Assembly (NCBI GenBank): GCA_963754645.1 | Contig: CAVWGP010000004.1 | Location: forward strand, 558,001-622,000 | Length of the DNA: 64,000 nt | Origin: CAVWGP01 sp963754645 | GTDB lineage: Bacteria > Pseudomonadota > Alphaproteobacteria > Bin65 | Direction: 5' to 3' | In this document: positions 32,682 through 41,466 of the stretch, piece after piece | Numbering within the stretch: position 1 is the stretch's first letter | Layout: each line of letters opens with the position of its first letter | Notes under the pieces: generated by a model | What the model saw: only the letters and a program-made list of their open reading frames with translations | Database searches by the model: none | Told to the model about the DNA's origin: nothing | Translations under genes and position numbers: made by a program

Positions 32682-33803
32682 CTACCCGATTACGAACATC
32701 TCCGTCGTATCGAACCGGTCCGACAGCAGCCGGCAGCCATTGGCCTCGACCGCGACCAAATCCTGGATGTGGTAGCTCTCGTAATAGGGCTCGAGCGCCA
32801 GCACCATGCCGGCCTCAAGGAGTATGGGGCTGCCGCGGCGCAGGATCGGCTCTTGCTGATGGAACCAGGCGCCGACCGAGTGGCCGATCAAGAGCGAGCC
32901 ATAGGTCAAACCCCGGCGCGCGAATTCGGCGACCACGCCGTCATAGAGATCGCCCACTTTGGCGCCCGGCCGGACGCGCTCCATCAACAGGCCGTAGACG
33001 TCGCGCACCTTGCGATAGGTCTCGCGCATCGCGGGCGCCGGCGGGCCGAGCACGGCGTTGCGCGATTGGTGCCCGGGATAGCCCGCGAGATAGCAGACAT
33101 AGTCCGTCCGCACCATGTCGCCGCGCGCGAAGGTCGTATCGCCCTCGCCATTGTAGATCACCGGATTGCGGTGGGTGTTGAGGATGCCGTGCAGAGATTC
33201 GAAGCCGAGATCGAGGCATTCCTTGGTGATGCGGGCATGGACCTGGCGCTCGCTGTCGCCCACGCGGATGGTCGGGAAGACCCTGAGATAGGCCTCGTCG
33301 AGCAAATCGGCGGCGCGTTTCAACAGCGCGATCTCGCTCGGCGTCTTGACCCAGCGCACGCGTTCCATCGCCGCCGTGACATCGACCCAGCGCGCCCGCG
33401 GCAGATGGCGGCGCAAGGTCGCGGCATCGCCGTCGCCGATATAGCCGGCTTCGTAACCGATCGCGGCGCCGTCATGGCCCAGCGCCGCGAGCCGGCGGCC
33501 GAGCGCGTCGTAGGGATCCTCGCGATAGCCTTCGTACAAGGTCAATTTCATGTCGGTGCGCAGGCGCGTCAGCCCGGCCGCGAAATCGTTGAGCACGATC
33601 TCGGGCGCGCCGCGGCGCGGCCAGACCAGGATCACGGCGCGGCGCGAATTGGCGAGGTCGAGATGGCGCGCCAAGGTTCCGGGATAGACGATCTGCGAAA
33701 GATAGGTGAAATTTTCGCCCGAGCGCAGCACGACGACGTCGATCCCGGCGCGATCCAATTCGCCGTTCAAGCGTTCGATATTGGGCACGGCTTTGCCGCT
33801 CAT
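32682..33803 (-). CDS. M24 / creatinase-fold protein with altered metal ligands
   Basis: 373 aa with an N-terminal creatinase-N domain and a C-terminal pita-bread fold (V-R-W-V-K-T-P-S-E-I-A-L-L-K-R-A). Compared with Xaa-Pro aminopeptidases the first Asp (R-T-D-Y) and the histidine (G-H-S-V-G-A-W-F-H) and E (L-A-L-E-P) are kept, but the second Asp is a His (G-Y-P-G-H-Q-S-R) and the last Glu is a Gln (H-I-Q-D-L-V). Metal binding is therefore doubtful, and a creatinase-like metal-free C-N hydrolysis is as likely as peptidase activity. Its ATG overlaps the stop of the ABC ATPase gene (ATGA), so it probably processes the imported compound. Confidence 0.88.
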   Translation of the reverse strand: MSGKAVPNIERLNGELDRAGIDVVVLRSGENFTYLSQIVYPGTLARHLDLANSRRAVILVWPRRGAPEIVLNDFAAGLTRLRTDMKLTLYEGYREDPYDALGRRLAALGHDGAAIGYEAGYIGDGDAATLRRHLPRARWVDVTAAMERVRWVKTPSEIALLKRAADLLDEAYLRVFPTIRVGDSERQVHARITKECLDLGFESLHGILNTHRNPVIYNGEGDTTFARGDMVRTDYVCYLAGYPGHQSRNAVLGPPAPAMRETYRKVRDVYGLLMERVRPGAKVGDLYDGVVAEFARRGLTYGSLLIGHSVGAWFHQQEPILRRGSPILLEAGMVLALEPYYESYHIQDLVAVEANGCRLLSDRFDTTEMFVIG

Positions 33804-34600
33804 GCGCTGCTCCTGTTGCTTGTCGCGCGATGGTAGATGTGCGCCTTGATCCGGCTGACGGTTGCGATATAGGCCGGCGCGATTTCGATCTCGGGCAGGC
33901 GCGGGCGCGGCAAGGCGACGTCGATCACCTCGACGATGCGGCCCGGCCGCGCCGACATCACCGCCACCCGGTCCGACAGCATCACGGCCTCGGCGATCGA
34001 ATGGGTGACGAAGACGACGGTCACCGGACGCGATTGGCAGATGCGCGCCAATTCCAAGGTCATTTCCTCGCGCGTCAGCAGATCGAGCGCGGCAAAGGGC
34101 TCGTCCATCAGCAGCACGCTGGGATCGTGCACGAAGGCGCGGCAGATGCCGACCCGCTGCTGCATGCCGCCCGAGAGTTCGTCCGGCCGCCGGTCGGCGA
34201 AGCCCGACAAGCCGACGGTGTCGAGCAGCGCGCGCGCCCGTTCGACATAGCGCGAGCGCGCTTCGCCCATGAGCTCGATGGGCAGCAGAACGTTGTCGAG
34301 CACGTTGCGCCACGGCAGCAGCGTCGGCTGCTGGAACACCATGCCGACGCCGGAAAAAGGGCCGCCGACCGCTTTCGTGTTGTAGGCGATCGTGCCCGCG
34401 TCCGGCCGGTCGAGGCCGCCGAGCAAGCGGAGCAAGGTCGACTTGCCGCAACCCGAGGGCCCGACCAGCGACACGAATTCGCCCGGCTCGATATCGAGCG
34501 AGACGCGGTCGAGCGCCTCGATCGCCGGCGCGCCGGGCACCTCGAAGCGACGCGAGACGCCGCGGATGGTGAAGGCTTTCAACGCGACTTCGGCTGCCAT
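33800..34600 (-). CDS. ABC transporter ATP-binding protein (SsuB/TauB type)
   Basis: 266 aa. Walker A G-P-S-G-C-G-K-S-T, Q-loop V-F-Q-Q-P-T-L-L-P-W-R-N-V, signature L-S-G-G-M-Q-Q-R-V, Walker B V-L-L-M-D-E-P-F-A-A-L-D and H-loop F-V-T-H-S-I-A-E-A-V, all typical of the nitrate/sulfonate ATPases. The ATG at 34600 lies inside the 3' end of the permease gene (22-base overlap). It energises the adjacent permease. Confidence 0.93.
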   Translation of the reverse strand: MAAEVALKAFTIRGVSRRFEVPGAPAIEALDRVSLDIEPGEFVSLVGPSGCGKSTLLRLLGGLDRPDAGTIAYNTKAVGGPFSGVGMVFQQPTLLPWRNVLDNVLLPIELMGEARSRYVERARALLDTVGLSGFADRRPDELSGGMQQRVGICRAFVHDPSVLLMDEPFAALDLLTREEMTLELARICQSRPVTVVFVTHSIAEAVMLSDRVAVMSARPGRIVEVIDVALPRPRLPEIEIAPAYIATVSRIKAHIYHRATSNRSSA

Positions 34601-35355
34601 TTGACGAATTTCATTTCGGCGAACGCAACCAGGCCGTAGAGCACGACGGTGAGCACGGCGAGGATGATCAAGGCGACGAAGGCGAGCGGCGTGTTGAATT
34701 GCTGCACGCCGTTGAGGATCAGGAAGCCCAAGCCTTCCTTGGCGGCGACGAATTCGCCGACCACGGCGCCGGTGACCGCGAGCGTGATCGAGACCTTGAG
34801 GCCGATGAAAATATAGGGCACGGCGAAGGGAATGCGGATCTTGAGGTAGATGCGCCACAGCGGCGTGGCGAAGCTGCGCGCCAGATCGATGAGCTGGGGC
34901 GGCGGCGAGCTCAGGCCCGAGACCGTCGCGACGACGATGGGAAAAAAGCAGACGAGAAACACCACGATGATCTTCGAGCCCGGGCCGAACCCGACCCACA
35001 TCAGCAGCAGCGGCGCGATCGCGACCTTGGGCATGGATTGCAGCCCGAGCAGCAAGGGATAGATCGTGCGCATCGCGAAAGGCGAAATCGTGACCACGAG
35101 GGCCAGGAACACGCCGGCGACGATCGAGATGCCGAAGCCCGCCAGCGTGACGAAGATCGTCGCCAGCGTGTGCTGCGGCAGCAAGGCCGCCCACTGCACC
35201 GTCGCCAGGCCGATATCGGTCGGCGACGGCAGCAGCCAGGTGGCAATGCCGCGCACGCGCGATATCGTCTCCCACAAAGCCACCAGCGCCACGATGGTGA
35301 GCGCCGGCGGCAGATGCTCGCGCAGGGCCCGGGCCGTGGACCCCTTACTTCGCAT
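34579..35355 (-). CDS. ABC transporter permease (SsuC/TauC type)
   Basis: 258 aa with about six helices. W-L-L-P-S-P near residue 40 and the loop D-L-A-R-S-F-A-T-P-L-W-R-I-Y-L-K-I-R-I-P-F-A-V-P are typical of this class. Its start overlaps the stop of the binding-protein gene by one base, so SBP, permease, ATPase and the M24-like gene form one tightly packed operon. Confidence 0.92.
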   Translation of the reverse strand: MRSKGSTARALREHLPPALTIVALVALWETISRVRGIATWLLPSPTDIGLATVQWAALLPQHTLATIFVTLAGFGISIVAGVFLALVVTISPFAMRTIYPLLLGLQSMPKVAIAPLLLMWVGFGPGSKIIVVFLVCFFPIVVATVSGLSSPPPQLIDLARSFATPLWRIYLKIRIPFAVPYIFIGLKVSITLAVTGAVVGEFVAAKEGLGFLILNGVQQFNTPLAFVALIILAVLTVVLYGLVAFAEMKFVKWQPKSR

Positions 35356-36317
35356 TACTTCGCATCGAAATAGGCGACCTCGTCGATCGTCGGCTTGCGC
35401 TTGAGCTCGAAGTTGCTCGCCATCACCTCGATCGTCTGCCGCACCTTGTCGCGATTGGGCTGGGCGATGCCCTCGCGCTGGGTTTCGGGCGTCGTCGCCA
35501 GGGCCGCGACATGGGCGGTCTCGCCTTCGATGATCTTCACGTCGAGCAGCGGCAGATGTTTTTTCATCGCGGCGGCGGCGGCGGCGGGTGCGGCGAAGGC
35601 GTCAACCATGCCCTTCCGCGTCGCGCGCATGAAGCGCTTGGCCAGGTCCGGCGAATTCTGCAGCGTCGCATCCGACGCGATCACGCCGTTGGAATAGAAC
35701 TCCATGCCGAGATCGCGATAGGCGAGCGTCACAATCGAGTCGTTCGTCACGCGGCTTTGCAGCATCGGCGCGCCCATCGAGAACTGGCCGATGGCGTCGA
35801 CTTGCTTGGTCACCAGCAGGCCGGGCAGCGAATTGAAATCGGTGAACACCCATTTGACCGATTTGGGATCGATGCCCGCCGCCTTGGCATAGGCGGAAAA
35901 CAGAATGTAGTTCGAGCTCGCCGACGTATCGGCCAGGGTCTTGCCGACAAGATCCTTGGGGCCGTTGATGCCCGAGGATTTCAGCGCCATCAGCCCATGC
36001 GGCGCGCGGGCATAGACGATGCCGATCATCTTGATCGGCACGTTCTCGTTGGCGCGCGACAGCACCAGCGTGCCGAAATCGGCGAAGCCGAATTGCGCGG
36101 CGCCGGCCGCGACTTCGCGGATGGTCGCGGCCGATCCGCGCCCGCCGAGGATTTCCACGTCGAGGCCTTCGGCTTTGTAATAGCCCTTGTCGAGCGCCAT
36201 GAAGAACACCGAGTGCCGCCCCAGCGGACCGGCGTCGGTGAGGAAAATGACTTTCTGCTGCGCGGTTGCCAGGGCCGGCAATAAGACGGCGGCAAGGGCG
36301 AGAAGCAAGAAACGCAT
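35355..36317 (-). CDS. ABC transporter substrate-binding protein (NMT1/THI5-like)
   Basis: 320 aa periplasmic protein. Signal peptide MRFLLLALAAVLLPALATAQ; then F-L-T-D-A-G-P-L-G-R-H-S-V-F-F-M-A-L-D-K-G-Y-Y-K-A-E-G-L-D-V-E, the standard NMT1 fold opening, and D-L-V-G-K-T-L-A-D-T-S-A-S-S. GGAGG precedes the start. NMT1-like proteins bind pyrimidine precursors, sulfonates and other organic acids; the partner creatinase-like enzyme suggests a C-N containing ligand here. Confidence 0.92.
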   Translation of the reverse strand: MRFLLLALAAVLLPALATAQQKVIFLTDAGPLGRHSVFFMALDKGYYKAEGLDVEILGGRGSAATIREVAAGAAQFGFADFGTLVLSRANENVPIKMIGIVYARAPHGLMALKSSGINGPKDLVGKTLADTSASSNYILFSAYAKAAGIDPKSVKWVFTDFNSLPGLLVTKQVDAIGQFSMGAPMLQSRVTNDSIVTLAYRDLGMEFYSNGVIASDATLQNSPDLAKRFMRATRKGMVDAFAAPAAAAAAMKKHLPLLDVKIIEGETAHVAALATTPETQREGIAQPNRDKVRQTIEVMASNFELKRKPTIDEVAYFDAK

Positions 36318-36507
36318 GGCGGGCCTCCTGGGGTTTATCGGTCGATGGACGATGGCGATCTCCGGACATCGGCTGGCGGCGGCGCGGCGCGGCCGATTTG
36401 CGTTTGAGACTACATCGCAGCCCTGGCCTGCCGTCAACCGCATGGGCGCGCTTGACAGCGCCGCATCGAGCGCGATTACTGGGGCGCGCTTTTGCGAGGC
36501 CTGTGCC

Positions 36508-37563
36508 ATGCCCGACGATCGAGTGCCCGTTGCCGCCCGCCGCGATCCGGCGACGCCGACCTCGGAACGCTGCCTCACCTCCTATCCGGCGCGGCGGCGC
36601 TATCGGCCGGGCGCGATCGAACCGCCCCATGTGCCGGGCGTGGCCGGCGTCATCGACATTCATTGCCATGCCCATGAAGGCCAGCAGGAGCCGCTCGCGC
36701 TCGCCAAGTTCGCGTCCGAAAACGCCATGGGCGGGCTGCTGTTCAAGACCGTCGGCGCGATCTCGGGCGGCGGCGAGTACCGCCCCGCGCTCGACGTGCG
36801 GCGCATCGCCGAAAACCTGCGGCGCTGGAGCGACGAAAGCGGCATCGCGCCGACCGGCTGCTGGGCCGGTTTCGGCATGACGATGGACAACCGCCCGCCC
36901 TCGATCGAGCGCCTGCGGCAAAACCTCGCCGACGGCGTCGTCGCCGTCTGGCTGCCGGTGTTCAACCACGCCAACACGCTGTTCAAGGTCGGCGGCCGCG
37001 TCATCTGGTGGGACAAGAGCGCCAGCCCCGCCGATCACAGCAAGCCGCTGCCCTGGGACGAGGCGGTGAAATGCGGCTACTACCTGCTCGACGCCAACGG
37101 CCGGCTCAAGCCCGACATGGCCGACTATATCCGCGTCGTCGCCGACTCGGGCGCCGCGCTGTTTTTCGGCCATTGCACGCATCGCGAGATTTTCGCCGTC
37201 GCCGAGCTGCTGACCAAGCTCGGTTGCAAGCGCGGCGTGATCGATCACCCGTACAGCCCCTTCGTCGATCTCGATATCCCGGCGATGAAGCAGCTCGCGG
37301 CTTCGGGCATCACGCTGAATTTCACTTATGACGAGCTGTCGCCGCTTTTGGGCGTCGATCCGATGCGCATGTACGAAGCGATCCGCGCGGTCGGCCCCGA
37401 ACACGTCACGCTGTCGAGCGACGCGGGCGAGCCGCTGTTCCCCAACTCGGTCGAATGCATGCGCTTGATCCGCGCCTATATGGCCGCGTTCGGCATGACG
37501 GACGACGAGCTCGACCTGATGTGCCGCCGCAACCCGGCAAAGATCGTCGCGCGGGCAGGGTAG
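36508..37563 (+). CDS. DUF6282 / amidohydrolase-like protein
   Basis: 351 aa. Metal-site-like motifs: G-V-I-D-I-H-C-H-A-H-E near residue 50, F-F-G-H-C-T-H-R-E, I-D-H-P-Y-S-P-F and L-S-S-D-A-G-E, arranged as in TIM-barrel amidohydrolases. I believe this is the family now called DUF6282. Start ATG 36508 was chosen on the first family-like residues; there is no good ribosome binding site. It is divergent from the ABC operon at 36317, and may share its regulation. Confidence 0.78.
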   Translation: MPDDRVPVAARRDPATPTSERCLTSYPARRRYRPGAIEPPHVPGVAGVIDIHCHAHEGQQEPLALAKFASENAMGGLLFKTVGAISGGGEYRPALDVRRIAENLRRWSDESGIAPTGCWAGFGMTMDNRPPSIERLRQNLADGVVAVWLPVFNHANTLFKVGGRVIWWDKSASPADHSKPLPWDEAVKCGYYLLDANGRLKPDMADYIRVVADSGAALFFGHCTHREIFAVAELLTKLGCKRGVIDHPYSPFVDLDIPAMKQLAASGITLNFTYDELSPLLGVDPMRMYEAIRAVGPEHVTLSSDAGEPLFPNSVECMRLIRAYMAAFGMTDDELDLMCRRNPAKIVARAG

Positions 37564-37589
37564 CGGCACGGGCGACCGACTTATCGCTT

Positions 37590-37618
37590 GTACGGGCGGG
37601 TCTAAGACCCGCCCCTAC
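37590..37618. repeat. GTAGGGGCGGGTC-type hairpin repeat
   Basis: CGGGCGGGTCTAAGACCCGCCC with outer GTA / TAC pairs; related to the hairpins at 26556 and 56048. It follows the DUF6282 stop by 26 bases and could act as a terminator, although no T-run follows. Confidence 0.75.
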
Positions 37619-37668
37619 GAACTCCGCGCCAACGAAGCGCGCGGGAAATCGCGGACGAAATTCGAAGC

Positions 37669-37968
37669 CTAAGCCGCCTTCGCCACCGCTTCGACGATCA
37701 GGCGTCCGCGCCCGCGCTTCACCGTGTAGCCGCGGCGCGAGACGCGCAGCTTCTTGGCGCGCACCATCTTCCACAAGGATGCCGCGATCGTGTCGGCATC
37801 GCGGTCGCCCGAGCCGGCGGCGCCCGACGAGCCGCGCGCTTGGTACCACGCCGCGAATGCCCGGTCGGCGATCGCCTTGCCCAAGGATTTTCGCAACGCG
37901 GTCAATTTCCGCATGTCGCCCTTGCTCAATTTCTTGACCCGGATCACCCGACGTTTACCGCGTGGCAT
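37669..37968 (-). CDS. Small very basic protein
   Basis: 99 aa, strongly positive (M-P-R-G-K-R-R-V-I-R-V-K-K-L-S-K-G, and K-K-L-R-V-S-R-R-G-Y-T-V-K-R-G-R-G-R near the end). GAGG six bases before the ATG at 37968 sets the start; in-frame ATGs upstream lack a site. A glycine/serine/alanine segment in the middle splits two basic parts. Possibly nucleic-acid-binding. I do not recognise the family. Confidence 0.7.
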   Translation of the reverse strand: MPRGKRRVIRVKKLSKGDMRKLTALRKSLGKAIADRAFAAWYQARGSSGAAGSGDRDADTIAASLWKMVRAKKLRVSRRGYTVKRGRGRLIVEAVAKAA

Positions 37969-38477
37969 CGTTTTCCTCATTGCGAAGTTGTATGGAGACA
38001 ATTGCTATTGCTTCCGGCGCGATAAGTCAACAATTCATCGCCGGATTGCGGCCGAACGAAGTGGGAATAGACCGGCTCTTGCCAATGCAATAATCCGCAA
38101 GTGAAGGCCGTGTGAACCGCAACATGCGCCGCAATTGGCGGAATAACGCCGCGCATCCGGCGTAAAGCCGCGAGCCTTGTCTTGACCGAAGCCGATATGA
38201 AATCGGCGCCGGCATTGCGGTTTCAGCCCTTCGCTCGACTTGTGCGCGGCGGAAACTCGCTCGGTTTCCGAAGAATAGCAGCCGCGTCGTTCATCGGCCG
38301 GCAGCCGGTTCGACCCCGAACCCGGAAAACTGTTCGCCCGCTATGCGCGAAAAAACAACGGTCTTATTCGACGGCGATACCGGCATTATCGCGAATCGAT
38401 CGGCGCATTATCGCGCCGGACTTCACACCGATTGCGCGAAAACCCGTCCCGCTCGGCGGCCCCGCCCGCTCGGCGGC
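37969..38477. other. Intergenic stretch without supported gene
   Basis: About 510 bases. Sequence upstream of the basic-protein gene (37980-38060) is AT-rich (GTATGGAGACAATTGCTATTG, GATAAGTCAACAATTCATC) and probably carries its promoter. I find no convincing gene or strong repeat in the remainder. Confidence 0.5.
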
Positions 38478-38807
38478 CTAGGCCTTCGGCGCGGTAAAGC
38501 GCGTCGTGCGCCAGCCGGTGCAGGTCGAGCTGCCGAGGAATTGCCGGCTGCAGGCTTGGCTGCTGACGACGTAGACATAGCCCGGCTCGATGCCGAAGCT
38601 ACGAATTTGGCTGCGCGCCCCGTCGGACGGAAATTCGAATTGAGATTCCAGTCCGTTCGCGTTGCGGACCCGAATGTTGTAGTGCGTGAATTTGTTGCCG
38701 CCGTAGGAAATGAAATAATAAATGTCCCACCTTCCGGCGCCACTGACGGTCCGGCTCTTGATGAAGTTGCTGACGTTGAAGCAATAGGCGCCGGCGCACA
38801 GCGCGCG
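38478..38807 (-). pseudogene. 5'-truncated copy of the secreted protein gene at 39457-39903
   Basis: About 110 codons nearly identical to the C-terminal three quarters of the protein at 39457: R-A-L-C-A-G-A-Y-C-F-N-V-S-N-F-I-K-S-R-T then D-I-Y-Y-F-I-S-Y-G-G-N-K-F-T-H-Y-N-I-R-V and the end T-G-W-R-T-T-R-F-T-A-P-K-A. There is no start codon or signal peptide. The codon corresponding to Y in G-Y-R-A-L is TAG and doubles as the stop of the upstream DUF3592 gene, so the copy is fused exactly at that point. Confidence 0.85.
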
Positions 38808-39276
38808 CTACCGCGCCGCCGGCGCCGTGGTCTCTTGGCGTGCCTGCCGCCGGGCAAGCCAGAAAAAACCAAGCCATATCGCGCCACCACCGATTCCGAT
38901 GATGGCGTCCCACCACGCGGCGGAATCGTCCGAGCATCGCCCGCTCGGGCCGCGACGGCGCAAAGAACACGGTCACGGAAGCGCCGGGCTGGTATTCCTT
39001 GATATCGACAGGCCAATCGCCGCGGAATTCGATCGTTCGGCCAGCGCCGTCGGTGAAGCGGATGATGGGGTGGTGGTGGAGCCGCCCATTCGAGCTGCGG
39101 CGCGCCTCGAAGCGGAGAACGATGCCCTCTGCTTGCGCGCCGGCAACAAAAAGCGCCGCGCGTTCGATGCCGACCCAAAGGCCGTATCCAGTCATAAAGA
39201 GTGCCAGGAAGCCGAGTATAAAGGCCAAGCGAAAATGCCGCCGCGGCGATTTGGCTTGCACGCCCTTGCCGTCCAT
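38808..39276 (-). pseudogene. DUF3592-like membrane protein, one frameshift
   Basis: Start ATG at 39276 (MDGKGVQAKSPRRHFRLAF) after GGAGG. One helix (L-A-F-I-L-G-F-L-A-L-F-M-T-G-Y-G-L), then the extracytoplasmic DUF3592 core (A-Q-A-E-G-I-V-L-R-F-E, H-P-I-I-R-F-T-D-G-A-G-R-T, Y-Q-P-G-A-S-V-T-V-F-F-A). The frame changes at a CCC run (38940-38942); one base fewer gives A-A-W-W-D-A-I-I-G-I-G-G-G-A-I-W-L-G-F-F-W, the expected second helix, ending R-R-Q-A-R-Q-E-T-T-A-P-A-A-R. Repaired length is about 155 aa. Function of DUF3592 is unknown. Confidence 0.78.
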
Positions 39277-39456
39277 GACGCCGCCTCCGCATTCCGCCAG
39301 AAGCGCCATGTTTGCTCTGCGTGGCGAAGGCGTCAACCGTGCTTGCCGGTGTCCGGCCGGGATGTGGCGAGATCGAACCGGTGCCGGCACAAAATCTGCC
39401 AATGCGAGTCGCATCGAGAATTGCGCGCCGCGCCGTCAGCGCCGGGCTCGATCCCG

Positions 39457-39903
39457 CTACGCTTTCGGCGCGGTAAAGCGCGTCGTGCGCCAGCCGGTGC
39501 AGGTCGAGCTGCCGAGGAATTGCCGGCTGCAGGCTTGGCTGCTGACGACGTAGACATGGCCCGGCTTGATGCCGAAGCTCCGAATTTGGCTGCGCGCCCC
39601 GTCGGCCGAAACTTCGAATTGAGATTCCTGTCCGTTCGCGTTGCGGACCCGGATGTTGTAGTGCGTGAATTTGTTGCCGCCGTAGGAAATGAAATAATAG
39701 ATGTCCCACAATCCGGCGCCATCGACGGTCCGGCTCTTGATGAAGGTGCTGACGTTGAAGCAATAGGTGCCGGAGCACAGCGCGCGATAGCCGGCCGCGG
39801 CGTTCGCGGGCGCGGACGCCGCCAGTGCCAGGAGAGCTACGCCCGCCAAGGACGCGAGAAGGCGCGCGGCGCGCGGGACAATCGGCGAAAGAGTGCTGGA
39901 CAT
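39457..39903 (-). CDS. Small secreted protein, unknown family
   Basis: 148 aa. A long signal peptide (M-S-S-T-L-S-P-I-V-P-R-A-A-R-L-L then a hydrophobic core ending A-N-A) precedes a mature domain with C-S-G-T-Y-C-F-N-V, D-I-Y-Y-F-I-S-Y-G-G-N-K-F-T-H-Y-N and a C-terminal S-S-Q-A-C-S-R-Q-F-L-G-S-S-T-C-T-G-W-R. Four cysteines suggest two disulfides in the periplasm. A truncated copy lies at 38478. I do not recognise the family. Confidence 0.8.
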   Translation of the reverse strand: MSSTLSPIVPRAARLLASLAGVALLALAASAPANAAAGYRALCSGTYCFNVSTFIKSRTVDGAGLWDIYYFISYGGNKFTHYNIRVRNANGQESQFEVSADGARSQIRSFGIKPGHVYVVSSQACSRQFLGSSTCTGWRTTRFTAPKA

Positions 39904-40049
39904 TGTCGGCTCCTGAATTGGGTTCGATCGGAATTGGGATCGTTGGGCCGGAATGTATGGACCGGATCACAGATTGTCTGTGACGGCCGACACGGGCGGC
40001 GAATTGCCGGGCGGCGAAGTGCGGCGCGCGATTCCGGGTTTTTTTATCG

Positions 40050-40065
40050 AGTGACCGCCGTCACT
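40050..40065. promoter_or_regulatory. CRP-like palindrome upstream of the secreted-protein tandem array
   Basis: AGTGACCGCCGTCACT contains GTGA-N6-TCAC, the core of CRP/FNR-type sites, and is palindromic apart from its centre. It lies 125 bases before the gene at 40191. A very similar site (TGTGACGACCGTCACA) is at 63731-63746, which supports a common regulator. Confidence 0.45.
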
Positions 40066-40190
40066 GCGCCCAAGTGTGATCTGGTTCATAGTCGGGGCAT
40101 GGATTTGGCGAAAGCGGCATCCGGCCTCGATCGCTTTCTAAACGAGCAACCCATGCGCGCCGTGGCGCGCCATCCGACTGGAGAACGACC

Positions 40191-40577
40191 ATGAATCGCA
40201 ATCTCATCGCCGCTGGCCTGGCCGCCTTGGCACTGCCCTCAGCCGCCCTCGACGCCGCCGCGGCGCCCGGCGCGGTCACGCAATTCGGCAAGACCTATTT
40301 TCTCGGATGCCAAGTCAGCGCGATGGACGGCACCGCCCTCAAGGTCCGCATGATGGTGAAGAACACCAGCGGGCGCATCATCAAGGAAGGCGCCAGGATC
40401 GAAATCTCGGTTTACGCGAAGAACAGCCGGTTCGGCATCGGCCAAGCCCACACCGCTTACCGCACGGTCTATGTCAACGACAGCATCGGCTTCGACCAGA
40501 TGAAAGACGCCTATCGCTGCATCGCCAAGGTGACGCTGCGGCCCGACGTTGAGACAAAGGTTAAAGTCACGCGCTAG
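40191..40577 (+). CDS. Small secreted protein, first of three tandem paralogues
   Basis: 128 aa, intact. GGAGAACGACC precedes the ATG. Signal peptide MNRNLIAAGLAALALPSAAL ends near D-A-A-A-A-P-G; then Q-F-G-K-T-Y-F-L-G-C, I-I-K-E-G-A-R-I-E-I-S-V-Y and a C-terminal Y-R-C-I-A-K-V-T-L-R-P. Two cysteines in the mature part probably pair. The start context, signal peptide and core are repeated at 40631 and 41061. Family not recognised. Confidence 0.8.
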   Translation: MNRNLIAAGLAALALPSAALDAAAAPGAVTQFGKTYFLGCQVSAMDGTALKVRMMVKNTSGRIIKEGARIEISVYAKNSRFGIGQAHTAYRTVYVNDSIGFDQMKDAYRCIAKVTLRPDVETKVKVTR

Positions 40578-40630
40578 GCGGCGATCTCGCCAGCGCTCGG
40601 CCCTCGCGAACCTGCGACCGGAGAACGACC

Positions 40631-41037
40631 ATGCACCGCAACCTCATCGCCGCCGCGCTCGCCGCAGCGATTCTGCCCTTTGCCTCGTTCGGCGCCGCCG
40701 CCGCACCGGGCGCCGCGACCCAATTCGGCAAGACCTACAACATGACCTGCATGGTCCAAGGGAAAGCAGCTTTGGATCTGGAACACCTACGGGCCCGCCA
40801 TCAAGGAGGGCGCCAAGATCCACCTAAAGCTGAGCGGCAGCGGCATGAAGGATGTCGAGCGGACGGTGATTGCGTATCGCGCGATCAAGCCCCGCGCGCG
40901 CATCGAATTCGATCGCGACCGCGGAGACTTCGTTTTGCGAAGCGCGGGTGACGCTGCCGCCCGATACCGGAACGATGACGAAGCCGGCGCCGTGGCAGAA
41001 GAAATTGGCTCCCAAGGCCCGGGCGACGGGCGCGTAA
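40631..41037 (+). pseudogene. Second secreted paralogue, two frameshifts
   Basis: Starts MHRNLIAAALAAAILPFASF after the same GGAGAACGACC leader and keeps Q-F-G-K-T-Y-N-M-T-C. Near 40760-40765 (GGGAAA) one extra base shifts the frame; repaired it reads K-Q-L-W-I-W-N-T-Y-G-P-A-I-K-E-G-A-K-I-H-L. Near 40925-40935 a second shift restores F-C-E-A-R-V-T-L-P-P-D, ending at 41037 with a longer tail than the first paralogue. Repaired length about 135 aa. Confidence 0.75.
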
Positions 41038-41060
41038 TCGGCTCAAATCGGAACACGACC

Positions 41061-41429
41061 ATGGACCGCAATTTCATCGCTGCCTTTGCGCTCGCCGCCG
41101 TGGCGCTGCCCGGCGCCGCGCTCGATGCCGCCGCCGCACCGGGTGCCGCCGCGCAATTCGGCAAGACCTATAAATTATACTGCGCGGCGAACGGAACGAA
41201 TCGCATCTATGTCGGGAACAGGACCGCGCCCGCCATCAAGGCCGGCACCCAGCTGCAGATCATGCTGTGGACCTATAAGAACGGCAATACGTCAAGACCG
41301 TGACCGCGCCGCGCGAGATGACCGGCATTTTCGGCGCCAACTACGAATTCGCCGACACGATCCGCATGTGCGAAGCCCGCGTCACGCTGCCGCGCGATAT
41401 CGGGAGCGATGACGAAGCGGACGGGGTAG
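41061..41429 (+). pseudogene. Third secreted paralogue, one or two frameshifts
   Basis: Starts MDRNFIAAFALAAVALPGAA with the same leader type, then Q-F-G-K-T-Y-K-L-Y-C. At about 41290 a base is missing after K-N-G-N; the next frame continues Y-V-K-T-V-T-A-P-R-E-M-T-G-I-F-G and M-C-E-A-R-V-T-L-P-R-D-I-G. A second shift near 41410 would give the stop at 41427-41429 (M-T-K-R-T-G), in line with paralogue two; otherwise the frame runs on into a repeat hairpin and ends near 41629. Confidence 0.65.
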
Positions 41430-41466
41430 GCGCGTTCCGAATATCCGGATCGGCAACCCCTGCTTC

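Noticed and set aside
38182..38481. Short plus-strand open frame in the gap before the truncated secreted-protein copy
   Set aside because: No ribosome binding site, composition like non-coding shadow, partly overlaps the truncated copy.
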